Assembly: GCA_019414515.1 (NCBI GenBank)
Contig: DXLX01000013.1
Span: 1-27,936 of the forward strand
Origin: Collinsella sp.
GTDB taxonomy: Bacteria > Actinomycetota > Coriobacteriia > Coriobacteriales > Coriobacteriaceae
Direction: 5' to 3'
DNA: 27,936 nucleotides
Shown here: piece by piece, positions 23,066 through 27,936 of the stretch
How the letters are laid out: every line of letters starts with the position of its first letter
Numbering within the stretch: position 1 is the stretch's first letter
The notes under the pieces: model-generated
Database searches by the model: none
The model's input: the letters and a program-made list of their open reading frames with translations, nothing else
What the model was told of the DNA's origin: nothing
Position numbers and translations under genes: made by a program

Positions 23066-24580
23066 TTACGCTTGAGCGTTGGCGAAGGCCTGCTTGGCGC
23101 CCTCGACACGCACGACGGTGAGCGCGTTGACGACAAACTCCTCGAGACCGGTGATCTGCGTAAGGTCCTCGCCCCACATCTGCTCATTGGTGAGCACGTC
23201 GTGCACCAGCTCGGTATCGTCTGCACCGGCGTGGGCGGCGTAGAAATCGAGCACGAAGGCATCGTCCTGAGCGGTGTACTCGGTGCCGTCGGCGCGGCGC
23301 AGGTGCAGGCCATCGCCCTCGCGAGCAACGAGCTCCTGAGTATAGAAGGCAATGAGCGTAGCGAGGCTCGTCGCCAGGCACTTGGGCAGGTTGCCGGTCT
23401 CGGCAACATAGTCCTTGAGCGTGGGCAGGTCGCGAGCACGCCATTTGGCCGTGGAGTTGAGGCAAATGGAGAGCAGCGCGTGGTCGATAAACGGGTTGTC
23501 GAAGCGGTTCTCGACGGCGGCAGCAAAGGCCTTGCAGTCCTCGACGTCCAGGTCGGCGGCAAGCGTCGGGATGACCTCGTCGTAGAGCATGGTGTTCATG
23601 AAGCCGCGGACGGTCTCGTCGTGCATGCAATCGCGCACGATGTCAAAGCCGGCAACCCAGGAGCCCGGGACGAAGGCGGTGTGGGCGCCATTGAGGATGC
23701 GAACCTTGCGCTTCTTGTACGGGGTGACATCGGGGGTAACAAAGACACCCGGCAGGCCGGCCTTCACGAAGGGGAGCTTCTCGGCAAGCGACTCGTCGCC
23801 CTGGATGCCCCACATCTGGAAGGGCTCGCGCACGGCCAGGAAGGGATCCTCGTAGCCCAGGCGCTCGGCCACGGCAGCGGCCTCCTTGGGGTCGCGGATG
23901 CGGCCGGGGACGATAGTGTCGACAAGCGTGGTGCAGACGGTGCAGTCGTTGGCCATCCACTGCGAGAACTCGTCCTCCCAGCCCCAGTCGCTCACGTACT
24001 GGTTCATGATGCGCAGCAGCTCCTCGCCGTTGTGATCGATGAGCTCGCAGGCGAGCACGATGACGCCCGGCTTGCCGGCGGCCCAGCGGGTGTGGAGCAC
24101 CTGGGCAAGCTTGGCGGGGAAGCTCGCAGGTGGCATGTCGTCGGCCTTGCAGGACGGGTCGTAGGCGATACCGGCCTCGGTGGTGTTGGAGACGATAATC
24201 TCCAAATCGTCGGAGACGGCGACCTCCATCATGGCGCGGTAGTCGTCCTCGCGGTACGGGTTGATGCAGCGGCTGCAGGCGCTGATCACGCGGGACTCGT
24301 CAACCGTGTTGCCGTTCTCCTTGCCGCGCACCAACACGGTGTACAGGTCGTCCTGAGCATTGATGCCATCGGCAAAGCCAAAGGCGCCGCTGATGGGCTG
24401 CACCATGACAACCTTGCCGTTCCAGCCGGTGGCCTCGTTGCCCATGTCAAAGAAACGGTCGACGAAGGCGCGCAGGAAATTGCCCTCGCCAAACTGTAGA
24501 ACCTTCTCGGGAGCGTCCTTGGGCAGCAGATAGCCCTTGTAACCGATCTCCTCGAGCGCATCGTAGCTGATGTTCTCCAT
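23066..24580 (-). CDS. uxaB: Tagaturonate reductase (altronate oxidoreductase)
   Basis: 504 residues of the long-chain mannitol dehydrogenase family. The N-terminal NAD-binding part has VLQFGEGNFLRAFVDRFFD (27-45). The mid region has the family signature TLVDTIVPGRI. The catalytic-domain segment is KKRKVRILNGAHTAFVPG, with the active lysine and the N-x2-H pair. It reduces D-tagaturonate to D-altronate with NADH. It stands 97 bp after uxaC, and the pathway order is kept in the gene order. The ATG at 24580 follows AAGGAGAG. Fructuronate reductase (UxuB) is related, but uxaC and uxaA next to it make UxaB the better name. Confidence 0.93.
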   Translation of the reverse strand: MENISYDALEEIGYKGYLLPKDAPEKVLQFGEGNFLRAFVDRFFDMGNEATGWNGKVVMVQPISGAFGFADGINAQDDLYTVLVRGKENGNTVDESRVISACSRCINPYREDDYRAMMEVAVSDDLEIIVSNTTEAGIAYDPSCKADDMPPASFPAKLAQVLHTRWAAGKPGVIVLACELIDHNGEELLRIMNQYVSDWGWEDEFSQWMANDCTVCTTLVDTIVPGRIRDPKEAAAVAERLGYEDPFLAVREPFQMWGIQGDESLAEKLPFVKAGLPGVFVTPDVTPYKKRKVRILNGAHTAFVPGSWVAGFDIVRDCMHDETVRGFMNTMLYDEVIPTLAADLDVEDCKAFAAAVENRFDNPFIDHALLSICLNSTAKWRARDLPTLKDYVAETGNLPKCLATSLATLIAFYTQELVAREGDGLHLRRADGTEYTAQDDAFVLDFYAAHAGADDTELVHDVLTNEQMWGEDLTQITGLEEFVVNALTVVRVEGAKQAFANAQA

Positions 24581-24615
24581 CTGTGTCTCTCCTTAGATAG
24601 CTGTTAGCGTGCAGG

Positions 24616-24653
24616 CAAAACGGGGGCGCCGTGTGTGGCAACGGCGCTCCCGT
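24616..24653 (-). terminator. Weak terminator-like hairpin between uxaC and uxaB
   Basis: ACGGGGGCGCCGT (24620-24632) pairs with 24641-24653 with one mismatch. On the minus strand TTTTG follows. It could reduce readthrough or set mRNA stability within the unit. Confidence 0.5.
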
Positions 24654-24676
24654 GTTCAATGTGATTCGATGCAGGC

Positions 24677-26104
24677 TTATGCCTCGACGGTATCCAGATC
24701 AAAGCCAAAGTAGCGGACCGCATTGTTGTAGCTGATGTCGCGCACGATACTGCCCAGCAGCTCCATGTCGGCCGGGTACTTGCCCTGCTCGACCCACTCG
24801 CCGATCACGCTGCACAGCACGCGACGGAAATACTCGTGGCGCGGATAGGACAGGAAAGAGCGGGAGTCGGTAAGCATGCCCACAAAGTTGCCCAGCACGC
24901 CCTCGTTTGCCAGGGCCGTGAGCTGCTCGCGCATACCGACCTCGTTGTCGTTGAACCACCAGGCAGAACCGTTCTGGATCTTACCGGCGGTCGGAGCCTC
25001 CTGGAAGCAGCCCATCACGGTATCGATCATGGTGTTATCGATGGGGTTCAGGCTGTACAGGATGGTCTTGGGCAAGCCGCAGGTCTCCTGAATGGAGTTG
25101 AGGAAATCGGCAAGCTGGTCGGACGGCGTGTAGTTGGAGATGCAATCGTAGCCGGTATCGGGGCCGAGCTTGGCAAACATGGCGCGGTTGTTGTCGCGCT
25201 TGCAGCCAAAGTGCAGCTGCATGGCCCAGCCCAGACGGACATACTCGCCGGCAACGAACTGCATAAAGGCAGTCTTGTACTTGAGGATCTCTTCCTCGGT
25301 AAGCGGCTTGGCAGCCAGACCCTTGGCAAAGATGGCCTCGATCTCGTCGGCGGTAGCCGGGGCGTACATAACGTAGTCGAGTGCATGGTCGGATGCGCGA
25401 CATCCCAGCTCGTGAGCAACGTCGTAGCGCTTGGAGATGGCGGCCTTCATGCCCTCGAAGTCGCTTACCTCAACGCCGGCAACCTCGGAGAGGTGCTTGC
25501 AGTAGTCGGCAAACTCCTGGCCGCGCTCGATGCGCAGAGCGGCATCGGGGCGCATGGCGGGAACGACCTGAACGTCAAAGCTGTCGTCGGCGGCAATCTT
25601 CTTGTGCCACTCAAAGCTGTCGGCGGGATCGTCGGTAGTGCAGATCATGCGGACGTTGGACTGCTTGATCAGGTTGCGGCAGGTAAAGCTGGCCTCGGCG
25701 AGCTTAGCGTTGGCAAGGTCCCAGACCTCCTGGGCGGTCTTGCCGTTGAGGACGCCCTCGTAGCCAAAGTAGCGCTTAAGCTCCAGGTGGCTCCACTCAA
25801 AGACGGGGTTGCCAACGCAGCGACCCAGAGTCTCGGCCCACTTTTGAAACTTCTCGCGAGCAGGGGCGTCGCCAGTGATAAAACGCTCGTCGACGCCGTT
25901 GGCGCGCATCAGGCGCCACTTGTAGTGGTCGCCGCCCAGCCAAACCTCGGTGATGTTCTCGAAACGCTTGTCCTCCCAGATCTCCTTGGGAGAAATGTGG
26001 CAGTGGTAGTCGACGATGGGCATGCCCTTGGCAAAGTTGTGGAACAGCTCCTCGCCGGTCTTGGTGCTCAGCAGGAAATCCTGATCGTCCATAAAGTTTT
26101 TCAT
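24677..26104 (-). CDS. uxaC: Uronate (galacturonate/glucuronate) isomerase
   Basis: 475 residues, the usual length for UxaC, an amidohydrolase-superfamily TIM barrel. VDYHCHISPKEIWED (31-45) has the metal-binding His34-x-His36 pair. Further family blocks are WRLMRANGVDERFITG (63-78), FEWSHLELKRYF, TTDDPADSFEWH, LQLHFG-like MQLHFGCKRDNN, and NGSAWWFNDNEVGM. It isomerises D-galacturonate to D-tagaturonate (and glucuronate to fructuronate), the first step of the pathway. It is the first gene of the uxaCBA unit. The ATG at 26104 follows AAAGGGG. Two perfect operators lie in its promoter. Confidence 0.95.
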   Translation of the reverse strand: MKNFMDDQDFLLSTKTGEELFHNFAKGMPIVDYHCHISPKEIWEDKRFENITEVWLGGDHYKWRLMRANGVDERFITGDAPAREKFQKWAETLGRCVGNPVFEWSHLELKRYFGYEGVLNGKTAQEVWDLANAKLAEASFTCRNLIKQSNVRMICTTDDPADSFEWHKKIAADDSFDVQVVPAMRPDAALRIERGQEFADYCKHLSEVAGVEVSDFEGMKAAISKRYDVAHELGCRASDHALDYVMYAPATADEIEAIFAKGLAAKPLTEEEILKYKTAFMQFVAGEYVRLGWAMQLHFGCKRDNNRAMFAKLGPDTGYDCISNYTPSDQLADFLNSIQETCGLPKTILYSLNPIDNTMIDTVMGCFQEAPTAGKIQNGSAWWFNDNEVGMREQLTALANEGVLGNFVGMLTDSRSFLSYPRHEYFRRVLCSVIGEWVEQGKYPADMELLGSIVRDISYNNAVRYFGFDLDTVEA

Positions 26105-26158
26105 CAAACAGCCCCTTTGCTGGCAAGGCGGGCGCACGGCGCGCTCGTTATCCTTTAG

Positions 26159-26251
26159 GTGAACGTTCACTATACTAATCCATTGCAACTCAAAAGGTGA
26201 ACGTTCACCTAACCACCATGGGGTGAACGGTCGATTTTGTCCGTTCAACGG
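26159..26251 (-). promoter_or_regulatory. uxaC promoter with two perfect regulon operators and a second palindrome
   Basis: GTGAACGTTCAC occurs perfectly at 26159-26170 and 26197-26208; the second extends to AGGTGAACGTTCACCT. Read on the minus strand, TTCACC of the distal site (plus 26196-26201) is a -35 candidate. TAGTAT (plus 26172-26177) is the -10 after 18 bp, and the proximal operator follows at once. A weaker site GTGAACGGTCGA (26223-26234) and the odd palindrome CCGTTCAACGG (26241-26251) lie upstream. Confidence 0.75.
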
Positions 26252-26344
26252 TTGCCGGAGCTGTGACTTGCATGTATTGCGGACCGGTTGGCGTCCCCGA
26301 ACACCGAACTTGAGCGCTTTTGCTCAGGTGGGTCATATCCCGCC

Positions 26345-26535
26345 GTGCATTTTTGGGAGTATTCAGCATCGAAGCGCGCCGCGCGCCGTCCTCGGCGCCC
26401 CATTTGATGCGCACATTGCGTCCGATCGGCATAAAAAGTGCCGCCGATGGCGAAATACGCCACCGGCGGCACTTAAAACAGTCGTTCTGCGCCTCATTCA
26501 GGGCATGCCAATGCTGAATACTCCCAAAAATGCAC
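26345..26535. repeat. 25-bp perfect inverted repeat enclosing the LacI terminator
   Basis: Bases 26345-26369 (starting GTGCATTTTTGGGAGTATTC) and 26511-26535 are exact reverse complements, 141 bp apart. Between them lies the terminator hairpin of the downstream regulator gene. The 191-bp unit has the outline of a MITE, but no target-site duplication is evident. The 460-bp space 26105-26564 holds the uxaC promoter and this element, and no gene. Confidence 0.75.
26433..26474 (-). terminator. Terminator of the LacI-family regulator gene
   Basis: AAGTGCCGCCGATGGCG pairs with CGCCACCGGCGGCACTT around a short loop with one mismatch. On the minus strand TTTTT follows. It lies about 90 bases after the regulator's stop. 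Confidence 0.88.
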
Positions 26536-26564
26536 GTCGCAAGAGGGGGTACCTGCCCAATCGA

Positions 26565-27644
26565 CTAAATTCCCGCAAGTTCGCAGTAGCGGTCGACGTT
26601 GCTGCCAAACACCATCTCGACGGCGCCCTTCTGGACGGGCACCGTCGGGGTCCTTCCCCACAGCAGATAATCGCCCAGCGTCTTAGCGCCGCGATACGCC
26701 AGGCTCGTCGGGTCCTTATAGACAATATTGGTAAAGATACCGCGGCGCAAGGCCAGAGCACTTTCGGGAAACAGGTCGTTGCCGATCACCATGACCTGAC
26801 CGGCCTTGCCGGTCGAGACGAGCGCGTCGGCAACCACTTCGGAACCAACGGCAAAAACGCTACAGATAAGTTCGGGGGCGTCCGGCGCACTCAAGCGCTT
26901 TTCGAGCTCATGCTCGAGTTGTTTGACTTGCGCATGGGCACCTGCAAGATCCTCAACCTGCCATGGAATATCACGTTCGCGCAGGTAATTGTGGAAGGCG
27001 CGGGCGGTTAGATAGTGCGAATCGGTATATGGGTCGCCTGTCAAAAGGAGCACGCGGGCGTCGGCCCCAGAAGCATGGACCAGGTTTGCCGCCTGCTCGG
27101 CCATAAGGCTGCCTGCCGTCGAATAATCGGCCAAGCTCGCACCCAAACGATTCAAATGCGGACGGTCGCCGTCGACAAGCTCAATCGTCACGCCCGCCTC
27201 GGCGATCTGCCCCAAAAGCTCAGTCGCACGATCGTCGCCCGGCGCATAGGCGAGCAAGCCATCAATCTTCTCGCCCACCTGCAGACGCTCGTCGATTTGC
27301 TCGAGTGCATCAGCGTAGCCGCCCACGCCAAATTCAACGCGCTCAACCGTAATGCCCCGGTCGATGACCTCCCGTTCAAAGCGATTGCAGCCTTCCCACA
27401 GGTAACGGAAAAAGTACGCTCCCTCGCGCGATGCGCGGGGCAGGCAAAACACCAGATTGATATCCTTGCGGCGCAGGCTTGAGGCACTTGTGTTGCGGTG
27501 ATAGCCCATGGCCTCGGCCTTAGCGTTCACCTTGGCGCGCACGGATTCGCTCACGCCGGCCTTTCCCGTCAGAGCCTTGTGCACGGTATTGATGGAAACG
27601 CCAAGCTCGGCGGCTATGTCCTTCATGGTTACGCGAGCGCTCAT
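26565..27644 (-). CDS. LacI-family regulator, probable master of the GTGAACGTTCAC regulon
   Basis: 359 residues. The helix-turn-helix is at residues 6-27 (TMKDIAAELGVSINTVHKAL). A hinge-like segment with ASSLRRKDINLVFCLP follows at about residues 54-69, then a sugar-binding sensor domain (LLAYAPGDD; LLLTGDPYTDSHYLT; VMVIGNDLFPESALALRRG). The ATG at 27644 follows GGAG at 8 bases. It is encoded directly upstream of uxaC on the same strand. LacI proteins bind even palindromes with a central CG step, as in the operator repeated through this locus, so it is the best candidate regulator. The other LacI gene lies beside a different operator. No such palindrome is seen before this gene itself, so it is probably not autoregulated through that site. 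Confidence 0.88.
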   Translation of the reverse strand: MSARVTMKDIAAELGVSINTVHKALTGKAGVSESVRAKVNAKAEAMGYHRNTSASSLRRKDINLVFCLPRASREGAYFFRYLWEGCNRFEREVIDRGITVERVEFGVGGYADALEQIDERLQVGEKIDGLLAYAPGDDRATELLGQIAEAGVTIELVDGDRPHLNRLGASLADYSTAGSLMAEQAANLVHASGADARVLLLTGDPYTDSHYLTARAFHNYLRERDIPWQVEDLAGAHAQVKQLEHELEKRLSAPDAPELICSVFAVGSEVVADALVSTGKAGQVMVIGNDLFPESALALRRGIFTNIVYKDPTSLAYRGAKTLGDYLLWGRTPTVPVQKGAVEMVFGSNVDRYCELAGI

Positions 27645-27740
27645 GCGGTTACTCCGTTATAGATAAGTTGCCAATTAATAGTCCAGTTAACGATACCCCA
27701 AAAATACTCTTCGACTCGCCGTGCTCTCCCTCAAATGCAC

Positions 27741-27775
27741 AAAGCGCCCCGCGAACGGATGCTCGCGGGGCGCTT
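27741..27775 (-). terminator. Terminator upstream of the LacI gene
   Basis: AAGCGCCCCGCGA (27742-27754) pairs exactly with 27763-27775. On the minus strand TTTG follows. It ends the Cys-rich gene at the window's right end. Confidence 0.85.
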
Positions 27776-27788
27776 GGATATCTGGACC

Positions 27789-27936
27789 TTATTTGATACC
27801 GCGGCCCAAGTCTTCGGCGATTTTGTCCACGCCCTTAAGTGCGGCGCACGTCTTTTTGTTGGAGCAATGCCCCGTGCAAACGCCACCCTGAGCGCAGTCG
27901 GCGCAGGTGCCCTTGCGGTAGACGCGCACGCATACC
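27789..27936 (-). CDS. C-terminal part of a small Cys-rich protein, start outside window
   Basis: The last 49 codons of a minus-strand gene are visible, with the stop at 27789-27791. Cysteines are spaced as GTCADC, GVCTGHC and CSNKKTC, suggesting Zn or Fe-S binding. The tail reads GVDKIAEDLGRGIK. I do not recognise the family. A terminator follows at once, so it is separate from the regulator gene downstream. Confidence 0.5.
   Translation of the reverse strand, partial: VCVRVYRKGTCADCAQGGVCTGHCSNKKTCAALKGVDKIAEDLGRGIK

Noticed and set aside
26105..26248. Longer UxaC with a 48-residue N-terminal extension
   Set aside because: The extension is the promoter and operator region read through. 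The ATG at 26104 has AAAGGGG and gives the usual protein length.
1..27936. tRNA or rRNA genes, complete insertion sequences, or prophage genes
   Set aside because: No cloverleaf-like or rRNA sequence, no transposase or integrase frame and no phage structural gene could be recognised on either strand.

Overview
The window is a high-GC chromosomal segment. Gene style, strong GGAG-type ribosome sites and protein content suggest a gut actinobacterium of the Coriobacteriia, most likely Collinsella or a close relative. That assignment is inferred from protein style, not proven. Most of the segment is one pectin and galacturonate catabolic region, with two LacI-family regulators, a GntR regulator and an accessory patch rich in hairpin elements.

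Left part (1-9004): a 3'-truncated glutamine synthetase-like gene and a LacI regulator lie on the minus strand. The plus strand then carries KDG kinase (kdgK), KDPG aldolase (eda), an orphan AAA-type ATPase, a GntR-regulator fragment, a KduD-type dehydrogenase and an RpiB-fold isomerase of the DhuI type. A FadR-type GntR gene runs against them. The intergenic spaces are filled with inverted repeats, including four copies of one dispersed hairpin of about 67 bp.

Right part (9060-27936): every gene is on the minus strand. Read in transcription order from the right end they are: a partial Cys-rich protein, a LacI regulator, uxaC, uxaB, uxaA, a GPH-family sugar symporter, a GH28 polygalacturonase, a pectin methylesterase fused to an alpha/beta-hydrolase esterase, an SGNH esterase, a GH105 unsaturated galacturonyl hydrolase, a xylose-isomerase-like TIM-barrel protein, a GltD-like Fe-S flavoprotein, and an Old-Yellow-Enzyme Fe-S flavoenzyme.

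How it works together (inference from families): the GPH symporter imports pectic oligomers. GH28, GH105, the CE8 fusion and the SGNH esterase show no signal peptide, so they would de-esterify and cleave the oligomers in the cytoplasm. Galacturonate passes through UxaC, UxaB and UxaA to 2-keto-3-deoxygluconate (KDG). The unsaturated end sugar passes through the RpiB-type isomerase and KduD, also to KDG. KdgK and Eda then give pyruvate and glyceraldehyde 3-phosphate. No secreted pectinase is seen, which suggests a scavenger of oligomers released by other bacteria.

Regulation: a palindrome GTGAACGTTCAC, perfect or near-perfect, lies before kduD, GH105, the symporter and uxaC. In three of these promoters the half-site TTCACC sits where the -35 box should be. 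The LacI gene at 26565-27644 is the best candidate for its regulator. The kdgK promoter has a different doubled LacI-type operator, followed by a leader with an 18-bp inverted repeat and a small upstream ORF.
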